From positions 6,624-70,623 of the forward strand of contig CAWUUH010000036.1 in assembly GCA_963925735.1 (NCBI GenBank): a stretch of 64,000 bases of DNA, in the 5' to 3' direction. The notes below the pieces were generated by a model. The model had not been told where the DNA came from, searched no databases, and worked only from the letters and a program-made list of their open reading frames with translations. The translations under genes were made by a program, and so were the position numbers. Source of the DNA: UBA4582 sp013204195 (GTDB lineage: Bacteria > Pseudomonadota > Gammaproteobacteria > Pseudomonadales > Azotimanducaceae). Of this stretch, positions 51,826-60,458 are shown piece after piece (the stretch's first letter is position 1; every line of letters starts with the position of its first letter).

Positions 51826-53165
51826 TTCTTAGCTTTTGGATTTATGCCCTGCTGCTCTGCGTGCTGGCTGTCGCTTTTGTTCTTTTGCCGGTGCTCTATC
51901 GAGGTCGCGAAGGTAGGATCGCGCAACAAAGAGATGATCGCGCTGAGTTGAATCGAGTGATATATCAGGAGCGCAGTGCCGAGTTGAGCGCCAGTTTGAC
52001 CGCAGGTGATATAGACCAGCAAGTCTATGACCAATTATCTCTTGAGCTTCAGCGCAACTTGCTTGATGAGGCCGGTAGCGACGATACCCAGACCGCGCCC
52101 CTGAATGGCGCGCAAGACAGCGGTAGCATGGGTCGTAGCCCTTGGCTGCTAGCGGCGCTCGTGCCGCTGTTCGCGATCATAGCTTATGGCGACTTCGGCC
52201 TTTCTTGGGGCGCTATTGTGGATTTGCAACTATCGAAAGAGCTTCGCGGGGGTGGTGAACAGACTGCCACAAGTCCTCATGATACAACTGGCGTTAACAC
52301 AACGGTTGAGAAGCTAGCTGAGCGTTTGCAATCTCAACCTGAAAATGACGAAGGCTGGTTTTTGATAAGTCAATCTTATATGCGTATGGGGGAGTTTGAG
52401 AAAGCCGCTGGCGCGTTTAAACACTTGATGGATCGTTACCCGAATGATGCGGGTCTGGCCTCTTGGTATACCGAAGCCTTGTTCCTGGTAGATAATCGAG
52501 AATTAACCGACCGGGTTTCGGCGGCAATTGATCGAACTTTGGCACTTAATCCTCAGGACGTCTCGATGCTTGAAATTAAGGCGATGAATGCTTTTCAGAA
52601 TAATGATCTGGCAGCCTCGCTGAAATGGTTTCGTCAGGCCATGGATGCAGGGGTAGAAGGTGAGCGAGCGGAGTTGATTCAGCAGGCTATTGATCGGCTG
52701 GAAGAAGATCTGGGCGTAGCTGGGGCTGAATCACCATCACCATCACCATCATCAACATCAACAGCGGCAGCTTCTCCGGCAGCTTCCGGCCTGGTTGATC
52801 AGGAGGCCGTAGGGCAACGTAGGCTTGAGGTGCTGGTTGAAATCGCTCCCGGGGTACAAGTCGATCCTCAAGCTCGTGTGTTTGTCTTTGCCCGGGCAAT
52901 GCGGGGGCCGCCAATGCCCTTGGCGGTGCAACAGATGACGGTATCGGCGCTGCCGCGGCTGGTGACACTGGATGGGTCCATGGGAATGATGGCCGGCATG
53001 AGCTTGGCAGATTTTGATCAAGTCCAAGTTGTGGCGAGAATATCAAGTACGGGTATCGCTAATGTCAGTCCTGATGATTATCAAGCGCTGTCAGGGGCCG
53101 TCGATATGACCATTAACAATGGCGTGATTTCCTTGACCTTAAGCCAGCGGGTCAAGGATCAGTAG
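51822..53165 (+). CDS. ccmI: Apocytochrome chaperone CcmI
   Basis: A 447-residue membrane protein with two N-terminal helices (ILSFWIYALLLCVLAVAFVL and a second near 107-130), a middle TPR domain (PENDEGWFLISQSYMRMGEF, then YPNDAGLASWYTEALFLVD) and a C-terminal beta domain. A low-complexity SPSPSPSSTSTAAASPAASG linker joins them. CcmI binds the C-terminal part of apocytochrome c for the heme lyase. The ATG overlaps the ccmH stop. Confidence 0.93.
   Translation: MILSFWIYALLLCVLAVAFVLLPVLYRGREGRIAQQRDDRAELNRVIYQERSAELSASLTAGDIDQQVYDQLSLELQRNLLDEAGSDDTQTAPLNGAQDSGSMGRSPWLLAALVPLFAIIAYGDFGLSWGAIVDLQLSKELRGGGEQTATSPHDTTGVNTTVEKLAERLQSQPENDEGWFLISQSYMRMGEFEKAAGAFKHLMDRYPNDAGLASWYTEALFLVDNRELTDRVSAAIDRTLALNPQDVSMLEIKAMNAFQNNDLAASLKWFRQAMDAGVEGERAELIQQAIDRLEEDLGVAGAESPSPSPSSTSTAAASPAASGLVDQEAVGQRRLEVLVEIAPGVQVDPQARVFVFARAMRGPPMPLAVQQMTVSALPRLVTLDGSMGMMAGMSLADFDQVQVVARISSTGIANVSPDDYQALSGAVDMTINNGVISLTLSQRVKDQ
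52731..52763 (+). repeat. Trinucleotide-like (TCACCA/TCA) repeat in ccmI
   Basis: Short repeats of TCACCA and TCAACA encode the Ser/Pro linker between the TPR and C-terminal domains of CcmI. The units are multiples of three, so length changes leave the frame open. Confidence 0.7.
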
Positions 53166-53246
53166 TTTTAAAGGACAGGCTTGGTCGTTCGGTGACGAAG
53201 TGCACTCGCGTCTGTTTTGAATGTTAACTTGCTAGGAGGCAACCTG

Positions 53247-53651
53247 ATGGGCGTCGTTATCACTAAAGATTCAATCGATCTCGGTATCGTTACCACCGAT
53301 GCTGAGCCAATGCTGAAGTTCTACCGAGATACGCTCGGCCTTAAGGTCGAGGGGGAAATGGAAATGCCCGGCGGCAACCACATGACTCGGTTGGCATGTG
53401 GTACTACAACACTGAAGATCGTTGTTAATGCCAAGGTGCCGGCAGATAAAGCGGCACCCGGTGGTATTGGTGGAGCCACCGGGTTGCGATATTTTACGAT
53501 TAGCGTCAGTAATCTTGAGCAGGCAACGAATGAACTCGCCGAAGCGGGCTACCGCGTTGTGGTTAAGCCGAGAGAAATTCGTGCCGGAGTCACTATCTCC
53601 ATGATCGAGGACCCAGACGGAAACTGGGTTGAGCTATTACAAATCGGTTAA
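53247..53651 (+). CDS. VOC-family protein (glyoxalase-like)
   Basis: A 134-residue VOC-fold protein. It begins MGVVITKDSIDLGIVTTDAE, with MLKFYRDTLGLKVEGEMEM in the first unit and SMIEDPDGNWVELLQIG at the end, the latter with the usual metal-ligand Glu. An AGGAGG site seven bases before the ATG at 53247 decides the start over an upstream ATG at 53217. Function unknown; dioxygenase or lyase activity on a small ligand is typical. Confidence 0.84.
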   Translation: MGVVITKDSIDLGIVTTDAEPMLKFYRDTLGLKVEGEMEMPGGNHMTRLACGTTTLKIVVNAKVPADKAAPGGIGGATGLRYFTISVSNLEQATNELAEAGYRVVVKPREIRAGVTISMIEDPDGNWVELLQIG

Positions 53652-53736
53652 CGCCCGATTGTTGAGCACCAATTGTTAACGCCTCGATGATCAGCTCTCG
53701 CCCATTGAACGCTTAACTTTGTGTCCGCTATTTTTG

Positions 53737-53782
53737 AGGAACTCAGATATCTGACCGCTCGAGGGTGATGTCTGAGTTGTTC
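53737..53782. promoter_or_regulatory. Long imperfect inverted repeat before the OYE gene
   Basis: AACTCAGATATC (53740-53751) and GATGTCTGAGTT (53767-53778) pair over 12 bases with one wobble; GGA and TTCC extend it. No T-run follows in either direction, so it looks more like an operator for the Old Yellow Enzyme gene than a terminator. Confidence 0.5.
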
Positions 53783-53811
53783 CTGAGCCTTAGATACTGA
53801 TGGAATACCCT

Positions 53812-54888
53812 ATGAGTCAATTATTTACACCCCTAACCTTTAGCCGCGGCCCAGCGATAAAAAACCGGTTTATGCTTGCGCCTCTGACGAATTCTCAGAG
53901 TCATGTTGATGGCTGTCTGTCAGATGATGAGTATCGCTGGCTGACCCTGCGCGCTGAAGGTGGGTTTGGACTAACGATGACCTGTGCGGCGCATGTTCAG
54001 TCGCAGGGTCAGGGTTTTCCTGGCCAGCTCGGGATATTCGACGACAACCATCTGGCAGGTCTTACTCGTCTGGCCGCAGGCATTAAAGTTAACGGCAGCG
54101 TCGCAGTTGTTCAGCTGCATCACGCGGGAATGCGTTCGCCGAAGGAACTGATCGGCACGACGCCCGTATGTCCGTCCGATAATGCCGAGACGGGTGCGCG
54201 AGGGATGACTACTGCGGAAGTTGAGGAAATGATTGAGGCATTTATTCGCGCCGCCGAGCGAGCAGAGCAGGCAGGATTTCAAGGTGTTGAGCTGCACGGC
54301 GCTCACGGTTATATCCTCGGACAATTTCTCTCGCCTGAGATCAATCAACGTGACGATGAGTTTGGTGGCTCGCTGGAGAACCGGGCGAGACCAATATTCA
54401 ACATTATCGAGGGTATCCGTCGACGTTGCGGTGTCGACTTTATGCTGGGTTTACGCCTGTCTCCTGAGCGGTTTGGTATGCAACTGGCTGAAGTGCTGGT
54501 GATTTGTCAGCGACTCTTTGCTGAATCGCAGATTGATTTTCTCGATATGTCTCTGTGGGATGTGTTCAAGGAGCCCGACGAGGAGCAATTCAAAGGGCAG
54601 GGCCTGATGAGCTACTTTACAGCGCTGGAACGTGGTCCTGTGCGCCTGGGTGTCGCTGGTAAAATCACCACGCCGGCTGACGCCGAGCGGGCGTTGGCGG
54701 CTGGCGTTGATTGGCTAATGCTGGGTCGTGCCGCTATTCTGCATCATGATTACCCTAACCAGTTGCAGCGCGATCCCGGGTTTACACCTGTGACGATACC
54801 GGTTAGTGCCGATTATTTACGCGCGGAAGGGCTCGGTGAAAACTTCGTCAAGTACATGAGTGGCTGGAAAGGTTTTGTTGAAGGCTAG
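53812..54888 (+). CDS. Old Yellow Enzyme-family NADH:flavin oxidoreductase
   Basis: A protein of 358 residues with a TIM barrel binding FMN. It shows NRFMLAPLTNSQS, AVVQLHHAGMRSP, GVELHGAHGYILGQFLSPEI followed by NQRDDEFGGS, and GVDWLMLGRAAILHHDYP. It reduces activated C=C bonds or acts on 2-enoyl or aromatic compounds. The ATG at 53812 (MSQLFTPLTFSRG) is the likely start. An inverted repeat upstream suggests regulation. Confidence 0.9.
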   Translation: MSQLFTPLTFSRGPAIKNRFMLAPLTNSQSHVDGCLSDDEYRWLTLRAEGGFGLTMTCAAHVQSQGQGFPGQLGIFDDNHLAGLTRLAAGIKVNGSVAVVQLHHAGMRSPKELIGTTPVCPSDNAETGARGMTTAEVEEMIEAFIRAAERAEQAGFQGVELHGAHGYILGQFLSPEINQRDDEFGGSLENRARPIFNIIEGIRRRCGVDFMLGLRLSPERFGMQLAEVLVICQRLFAESQIDFLDMSLWDVFKEPDEEQFKGQGLMSYFTALERGPVRLGVAGKITTPADAERALAAGVDWLMLGRAAILHHDYPNQLQRDPGFTPVTIPVSADYLRAEGLGENFVKYMSGWKGFVEG

Positions 54889-54904
54889 ACCGCGCGCTAG
54901 ATGT

Positions 54905-55630
54905 TCAGCGTTGTCGGTAATGGTAGGGATATGCCAGGCTAAATCCAGCCTGACGAAAGAATGCAGTGGCCCTGGGGTTAGCATCACTGAGCGTCAGGTA
55001 GGCCCTGGTTGCACCGTGAGCCTGGCCGAATCCTTGCAAGCCGTCTAGCAGACGCTGGCCGTGACCGCGACGGCGCCAATCGGGTAAGAGCCATAAGTCG
55101 TCGAGGTACAGGTGAGAGCCGCTTTGTATCGCCCGCCCATAGCCCACCGCAATACCATCGGCCTCGATGACGGCGCACCACATAGGCAATTCTATCTGAC
55201 TCAACAGCTGTTCCTGGAGCAGGCGCTGGCCAGAGACATCTTCAGGATTTAACCGATAACACAAATCCAACCAGCGGGTTAACGGTAAGGTCTTGAGTGC
55301 TGTGGTTGGGGCTCGGGATAAGGCGCGAGTTAATACCACACCACTTTCTGCAATTCGATAGCCACTGTCGCGCAGATAGGCGTCGATGGATTGGTGATAA
55401 CCGAGGCTAGTCAGGCGAAAGGTGGAGCTCTGACGCTGGAGTTGGAACTGTTCCTCGCAATAAGCCACCTTCGCCGCCAGGCCAATTTCACCTTGGCGCA
55501 GGGGCCAGACAGAATCGGTGCTGAGGCTGTAGCCACGACTGAAGCGCAGCAGCCAGCCATCATGAACCAGGGTGTTAAACACCGGATTGACATGGGTTTG
55601 TTGCGTTTCTAGTTGGATGACGTCATGCAT
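54905..55630 (-). CDS. GNAT-family N-acetyltransferase
   Basis: A 241-residue acetyltransferase. The acetyl-CoA motif is DDLWLLPDWRRRGHGQRLLDGL, and the end has ARAYL-like TRAYLTLSDANPRATAFFRQAGF. The N-terminal 115 residues form a weaker GNAT-like half, as in tandem GNAT proteins. Likely substrate is a small amine or protein N-terminus. Convergent with the OYE gene (16-base gap). Confidence 0.85.
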   Translation of the reverse strand: MHDVIQLETQQTHVNPVFNTLVHDGWLLRFSRGYSLSTDSVWPLRQGEIGLAAKVAYCEEQFQLQRQSSTFRLTSLGYHQSIDAYLRDSGYRIAESGVVLTRALSRAPTTALKTLPLTRWLDLCYRLNPEDVSGQRLLQEQLLSQIELPMWCAVIEADGIAVGYGRAIQSGSHLYLDDLWLLPDWRRRGHGQRLLDGLQGFGQAHGATRAYLTLSDANPRATAFFRQAGFSLAYPYHYRQR

Positions 55631-55698
55631 ACGGCAAGAATACCACTTCCTGGTCAGTAGTGAGATACTGCTGTTTTTGTCGCTTATAGGTTGAAGCC

Positions 55699-56184
55699 AT
55701 GCAAGTCAGTACCGGTATGATCGTCACTTTCCATTACACCCTCAAGGACGAAGCAGGCCTTGAGCTCGAGACCAATCGCGATGAGGCACCACAGGCCTGC
55801 ATGATCGGACGGCGGAATATTCTCGCCGGACTGGAAGCAGCCATCATGGATAAGTCAGCAGGCGATAGTGTCCACGTGGTTTTGCCACCTGAACAGGCCT
55901 ACGGCAAGCGCGTTGAAGACTCACAACATCGAGTTCCCATCAAGCACCTGGTTGACGCACCGAAGAAGCTCAAGGCTGGACAAATTGTCCATATCAACAC
56001 GAAAGAGGGTGTGCGTAATGCTCGAATTATCAAAGTCGGAAAATTCAATGTCGATATAGACGCGAACCATCCTTTTGCCGGCCAGACTCTCGTGTTCGAG
56101 CTCGATATTGTTGAGGTTCGAGAATCGACGCCAGAAGAGCGGGCCCATGGGCATGCCCACGGTGCCGGAGGACATCACCATTAA
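55699..56184 (+). CDS. slyD: SlyD-type FKBP peptidyl-prolyl isomerase
   Basis: A 161-residue FKBP with an inserted-in-flap (IF) chaperone domain, MQVSTGMIVTFHYTLKDEAG at the N-terminus and VHVVLPPEQAYGKR before the IF domain. The tail AHGHAHGAGGHHH is His-rich as in SlyD and should bind nickel or other metals. It folds proline-limited proteins and may assist metalloenzyme assembly. The downstream transporter gene starts inside its last 30 or so bases in another frame. Confidence 0.9.
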   Translation: MQVSTGMIVTFHYTLKDEAGLELETNRDEAPQACMIGRRNILAGLEAAIMDKSAGDSVHVVLPPEQAYGKRVEDSQHRVPIKHLVDAPKKLKAGQIVHINTKEGVRNARIIKVGKFNVDIDANHPFAGQTLVFELDIVEVRESTPEERAHGHAHGAGGHHH

Positions 56185-57541
56185 CCGTTTGCTGCAGCCG
56201 CTGATTCGTGTGGTTATTCGGGGTTTTGATCGTTACATGCCCGAGCCATTTACGTTCGCTATCGTGATGACCCTAGCGGCGATGATTTTGGCCTACGGTT
56301 ATACGCCGACAGATTCTCAAGGGGTCTTGATGGCTTGGGGTAACGGCTTGAGTTCGTTGCTGCCCTTCATTACGCAAGTTTGCCTGACGATTCTGTTTGC
56401 CTATGCGTTAGCGCATCTTGGGCCTGTGCCTCGCTACCTAGAGTGGCTCGCGGGCTTGCCGAAAACTGCCACGTCAGCCTATGGATTTGTGGCCGTATTT
56501 GCCGGTTGCGTGTGTCTGATCGCCTGGCCTCTGGGAACGATTTTAGGTGGTTTGATGGCGCGTCAGGTTGCCCTGTCTTTTCGCCGCAGGGGTATTCCGG
56601 TTCATTACCCATTGTTGGGTGGTGCGGCATTCAGTGGCTTCGTGGTCTGGCACATGGGTTATTCCGGCTCGGCGCCTTTGATGGTGGCGACGCCGGGGAA
56701 CCCGATGGAAACCCTGTTAGGGGGGTTACTGCCGGTGACCGAAACCATTTTGTCGACATTTAATTTGGTAACGATTGTGGTGACACTAGCGACCGTGGCG
56801 TTGGTTGCCATGCAACTTGGGCCGGCGGTGGGGGAAATCGAGGAAATTGATGAACCCGAGACGAGCAGTGAGGCGCTTCTAGCGGCCGACCAGCCGTTGG
56901 CAGCTCGGCTGGGTCTGGCGGGATATCTTGAGAACGCCCGTTGGTTGACGTTGAGTCTGGGTTTGATCTTGGTGGCGTATATCGGTAATTGGTTTTATAC
57001 CGAAGGCATTCGATTGGATTTGAACATCGTCAACTGGACCTTCCTGGCCGCTTGTCTACTGCTGACCCGTTCCTCGATGGAGTTTACCCAGGTGTTAATG
57101 CAGGCGGGTCGAGCGATAGTGCCGACCTTACTTCAATATCCGATCTATGCTGGCATCATGGGCATTATGCTGAATACGGGTTTTGTTGCCCAGATCGCAG
57201 GTTTTTTTGCCAGAATAGGCACGGCCGAAAGTCTACCGTTGATTGCCTTTTTCTCTGGCGGCGTGATTAATCTGTTTATCCCCTCGGGTGGCGCTCAGTG
57301 GGCTGTTCAGGGGCCGGCATTTTTGGAAGCGGCCAAGACCCTAGGTACTGATCCGGCGCTGATTGTGATGGGTGTCGCCTATGGTGACCAGTGGACTAAC
57401 ATCATTCATCCGTTCGTAGTGATACCGTTGTTGATTATGACCGGGTTACCTGCAAACAAGGTTTTGTCCTATTCGTTTATTATGTTTCTCGTTGCCACGT
57501 TGCCGTTAGTGGGTGGTTTGATTGCTGCGAGTTATTTCTAA
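56147..57541 (+). CDS. atoE: AtoE-type short-chain fatty acid permease
   Basis: A 464-residue inner-membrane protein of the short-chain fatty acid transporter family. Supporting segments are RYMPEPFTFAIVMTLAAMIL, GGLMARQVALSFRRRGIPV, and NLFIPSGGAQWAVQGPAFL, a strong family motif. It should import acetoacetate, butyrate or similar acids. Start is the ATG at 56147 (or 56153), so the first 38 bases overlap slyD; the frame open from 56075 would overlap far more. Coupling to slyD translation is likely. Confidence 0.9.
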   Translation: MGMPTVPEDITINRLLQPLIRVVIRGFDRYMPEPFTFAIVMTLAAMILAYGYTPTDSQGVLMAWGNGLSSLLPFITQVCLTILFAYALAHLGPVPRYLEWLAGLPKTATSAYGFVAVFAGCVCLIAWPLGTILGGLMARQVALSFRRRGIPVHYPLLGGAAFSGFVVWHMGYSGSAPLMVATPGNPMETLLGGLLPVTETILSTFNLVTIVVTLATVALVAMQLGPAVGEIEEIDEPETSSEALLAADQPLAARLGLAGYLENARWLTLSLGLILVAYIGNWFYTEGIRLDLNIVNWTFLAACLLLTRSSMEFTQVLMQAGRAIVPTLLQYPIYAGIMGIMLNTGFVAQIAGFFARIGTAESLPLIAFFSGGVINLFIPSGGAQWAVQGPAFLEAAKTLGTDPALIVMGVAYGDQWTNIIHPFVVIPLLIMTGLPANKVLSYSFIMFLVATLPLVGGLIAASYF

Positions 57542-57655
57542 TCACGATATGTTTGATTCAATTTTGTTATAGTAGCAGTTAGGCAATTTCTGTATCACAC
57601 AGATAAATATATCCTTGTGATATCAAATAAAATATTTAGCGGGAACACAGATAAT
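57542..57655 (+). promoter_or_regulatory. AT-rich region with inverted repeat before ridA-like gene
   Basis: TATCACA (57593-57599) and TGTGATA (57616-57622) form an inverted repeat with a 16-base AT-rich centre, reversed relative to the CRP consensus. The region is clearly AT-richer than the flanking genes. It should contain the RidA-family gene's promoter and operator. Confidence 0.45.
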
Positions 57656-58012
57656 ATGACGATTAAACGAATAAAATCCGGCCCAAGAATGAGTCAAGCT
57701 GTTGTTTATAATGGTGTTGTATCGACAGCCGGCCAGGTTGCGCAGAATGCCGCTGGTGGCACTGCGGCCGAGCAGACTGCGGATATCCTGCAAGCTATCG
57801 ACGAGCTCTTGGCGCAGGCGGGTACTGATAAGTCTCAACTGCTGACGGCCACTATCTGGTTGGCTGATATGGCCGACTTTGCCGGACTGAACAGTGTTTG
57901 GGATAAGTGGGTTGTCGACGGCGCCACCCCAACTCGTGCCTGTGTTGAGTCGAAACTGGCAGCGCCTCAATACACTGTTGAAATCGCAGTCACCGCCGCC
58001 GTCGCTGTTTAA
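57656..58012 (+). CDS. RidA/YjgF-family protein
   Basis: A 118-residue trimer-forming RidA-family protein. It has MSQAVVYNGVVSTAGQVAQN, ADILQAIDELLAQAGTDKSQ, and ends VESKLAAPQYTVEIAVTAAV. The usual catalytic Arg of RidA enamine deaminases is not evident near the C-terminus; ATPTRACVESKLA contains one Arg that may be it. The family clears reactive enamines/imines. The ATG at 57656 is chosen over 57617. Confidence 0.85.
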   Translation: MTIKRIKSGPRMSQAVVYNGVVSTAGQVAQNAAGGTAAEQTADILQAIDELLAQAGTDKSQLLTATIWLADMADFAGLNSVWDKWVVDGATPTRACVESKLAAPQYTVEIAVTAAVAV

Positions 58013-58050
58013 CAATACGCCATGACGAAGGGGTATTGACTAGTTAATAC

Positions 58051-58950
58051 TCAGGGTTTGGCCGCTGGCTCAGGCGTCGTCAACAAGAAAGCCTGCATTG
58101 CGGCCCGCCGAGAAGGACTGATGGACATGGCTTTTCGGGCTTTGAGGTCCATGGCGATGGCAAGGGCTTCCGCGGCAACCACGCAGCGTCCGGTCTCGAC
58201 ACTGTAGAGCTGATGAACGAAATGCTGGGTCTTGTCGGCGAGCGCGAGTACCCCGGAGACAACCTCAAATCGCTCGCCCAGGTTTAAGAATCCAGAGTAA
58301 GTCATACGGTATTCGAGCACCGCGCCGCCTTCGTCGCCCGCGCCGCGCAAGCCCGGTTCATCCGGGCTGGCGAACCTGGCCCAGAGGTTCGGCATTGAGT
58401 CTGAAACTCGGCCCATGTACAGGTGAGGTAGGAGGCGACCATCCACTGAGCATTCGTCGGCTTGAATCATACCCCTGCCGATGGTGATGAAACCCTGTTC
58501 AAGGGCCTCAGCCAAACTTAGCTGCGCAAACGGTGAGTCCCGATAAGCGATACCTCGACTGCCGGCGTGATCTGGCAGTGGCAGGTGGCTTGCTGAGCGG
58601 CGTTCCAGCCTGGTGTTGAAGGTCTGGGTGAAGGATGCCTGAACCAGCCCGGTCTCGGTATTGTGCAGTTCTGTCAGCACCGTAAAGCTGTTGTCAGTGG
58701 TTTCCAGCAGACCTATAAGGCCTGTCAATGGCGTAGCGATTCTGGCTTCTGCAAGATATCGCATATGCTGCGCGGCGATCGACTGTAGCGTCGCATCAAG
58801 GGTTAGGGGTGACGCCAAGCCAAGGTCCAACAATCCGCAGGTCAATGTCTGCTGCATCTTCTGAGCATAAAACCTCACATTGAGGTGGTCGTTCTCGTCA
58901 CATTCCCAGCGGTTAACGCTGCCGAAATACACGGGTGCCAATGGGCTCAT
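58051..58950 (-). CDS. Double-hotdog acyl-CoA thioesterase
   Basis: A protein of 299 residues with two hotdog domains. The first opens SVNRWECDENDHLNVRFYAQ, containing the DENDHLN active-site helix of 4HBT thioesterases; the second contains VLEYRMTYSGFLNLGERFEV and HFVHQLYSVETGRCVVAAEA. It should hydrolyse acyl-CoA or act as an acyl-carrier hydrolase. I use the ATG at 58950 (MSPLAPVYFGSV); an upstream frame to 59079 lacks family residues. Confidence 0.82.
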   Translation of the reverse strand: MSPLAPVYFGSVNRWECDENDHLNVRFYAQKMQQTLTCGLLDLGLASPLTLDATLQSIAAQHMRYLAEARIATPLTGLIGLLETTDNSFTVLTELHNTETGLVQASFTQTFNTRLERRSASHLPLPDHAGSRGIAYRDSPFAQLSLAEALEQGFITIGRGMIQADECSVDGRLLPHLYMGRVSDSMPNLWARFASPDEPGLRGAGDEGGAVLEYRMTYSGFLNLGERFEVVSGVLALADKTQHFVHQLYSVETGRCVVAAEALAIAMDLKARKAMSISPSRRAAMQAFLLTTPEPAAKP

Positions 58951-59247
58951 GGTTGTGCTCGTCTTAAGTTTAAGGCTGATGAAGTGCGCTATGGTCGTTG
59001 TGTCTGGCACGGCGTGGCAGCCTATAGGGTACCACGATTGAAGCTGAACGCTGACCGTAATGTCATTGTCGGGATGCACGATCCCTCGATAAAGGGGACT
59101 CTAGCTGACAGATCCGTCACTTCACCGTAGATCACTTAAAACTACGGTTCGATTGCGCTTTAATGGCGGGCAATTGGCGCGCTGTTTGACAGCGTATGCG
59201 TCATAACGGCCAGCGGACGGCTATTTTCAACTCAAGGGTGACTCGAA
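58951..59247. promoter_or_regulatory. Divergent upstream region of thioesterase and RND genes
   Basis: A 297-base gap, the longest in the window. It contains the palindrome CGCTGT-TTG-ACAGCG (59180-59194), which also embeds a -35-like TTGACA. It is a good candidate operator for a TetR-type regulator of the efflux genes, but no such regulator gene is in the window. The remainder shows no gene. Confidence 0.5.
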
Positions 59248-60453
59248 GTGAATAAAATGCTGCAAGTCTTAGCACCGGTGATGATCATCATCGCGGCCAT
59301 GGGTGGTTATGCTGGCCTCCATTGGGCAAAGCCTGAGCCAGAGAAGAAAGATCGAACACCTCGTGCCTTAAGTGTCTTTATTGACGCGGTTGAGCGTAAA
59401 GATGTGGCTTTAGTCGTGTTAACCCAGGGTGAGGTGCGGGCCGGCACCATGGTCGACCTGGTGTCCCAGATACCAGGCAGAGTGGTCGCTGTATCCTCTG
59501 AATTTATCGAGGGTGGCCTGGTTCAGGCTGGCATGTCATTGGTCGAAATTGAGCCTGTCGACTATCAATTAGCCCTGGCACAGACCCAGGCCAGACTCGC
59601 CGAAGCTGAGGTTGCGTTGCAAACGGCGGTGGCGACCGCTGAAGTTGCGCGCAAGCAACTGCGAAACGCCAGTCAGGCATCAGATCTCGCGCTGCGAAAA
59701 CCACAGGTTGCCGAGGCGAGGGCGCGCATGGATGCAGCTCGTGCCGACTTGCAGCAGGCCGAGCTGAATCTCTCTCGAACCAAGATCGCCCTGCCATTTG
59801 ATGGTCGATTGATCAGTACCCACGTCGACATTGGCCAATATGTGACGCCGGGTATGGCCCTGGGTCGAGCCTTTGCCATTGATAAGGTTGAGGTTCGCCT
59901 GCCTTTGTCGGACGGCCAGCTGGCCTCCTTGGGTTTACCGATTGGATTCGTGGCTGCCACGGGTCAAGGTTTGGCTGTGTCGTTCTCGGCGATGGTTGCC
60001 GGTACCGAGCAATCTTGGGCCGGGAAACTGGTTCGCTTAGATGCGGCGATTGATCGTGACACGCGGATGATCTACGGCATCGCAGAGGTTCTGGCACCCT
60101 ATACCTTGAATCGTTCGAGCCAAGGTATGCCCTTGGCAGTCGGGCTTTATGTGAAAGCGGAGATTCAGGGTCGACAGATTGAAAATGGCTATGTGATTCC
60201 GCGCGAGGCGTTGCGGGCTGGAAATAAGGTTTATGTGGTGAATGATGCCGGCAAATTGGATGTTCGTGAGGTGGTGGTGACTCATAGCACCCTGACCGAT
60301 GCGGTGATTGCCAGCGGGCTAAAGGTTGGCGAGCGGGTGGTTGTTTCCTCGATTCGCAATGCGATCCAGGGTATGGCGCTTGAGACTCTCGGCTTGACCG
60401 AAGGTGAGACTCGGGTAGCGAATCGAGAGCAAGCTAAGGCGGTGGGGAGCTAA
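59248..60453 (+). CDS. RND efflux periplasmic adaptor
   Basis: A 401-residue membrane-fusion protein. After an N-terminal anchor (QVLAPVMIIIAAMGGYAGLH) come the lipoyl halves (VDLVSQIPGRVVAVSSEFIE, then LALPFDGRL-like IALPFDGRLISTHVDIGQYV), a coiled-coil hairpin (about 105-170), and beta domains. It links the RND pump to an outer-membrane channel; no TolC-type gene is visible here. The GTG at 59248 has AAGGGTG upstream. Confidence 0.92.
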   Translation: MNKMLQVLAPVMIIIAAMGGYAGLHWAKPEPEKKDRTPRALSVFIDAVERKDVALVVLTQGEVRAGTMVDLVSQIPGRVVAVSSEFIEGGLVQAGMSLVEIEPVDYQLALAQTQARLAEAEVALQTAVATAEVARKQLRNASQASDLALRKPQVAEARARMDAARADLQQAELNLSRTKIALPFDGRLISTHVDIGQYVTPGMALGRAFAIDKVEVRLPLSDGQLASLGLPIGFVAATGQGLAVSFSAMVAGTEQSWAGKLVRLDAAIDRDTRMIYGIAEVLAPYTLNRSSQGMPLAVGLYVKAEIQGRQIENGYVIPREALRAGNKVYVVNDAGKLDVREVVVTHSTLTDAVIASGLKVGERVVVSSIRNAIQGMALETLGLTEGETRVANREQAKAVGS

Positions 60454-60458
60454 GACCG

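Noticed and set aside
53737..53782. Intrinsic terminator of the VOC gene
   Set aside because: The hairpin is not followed by a T-run on the plus strand, and on the minus strand it is followed by an A-run.
57593..57622. CRP site before the RidA-family gene
   Set aside because: The half-sites are in reversed order (TCACA...TGTGA) and 16 bases apart, not TGTGA-N6-TCACA.
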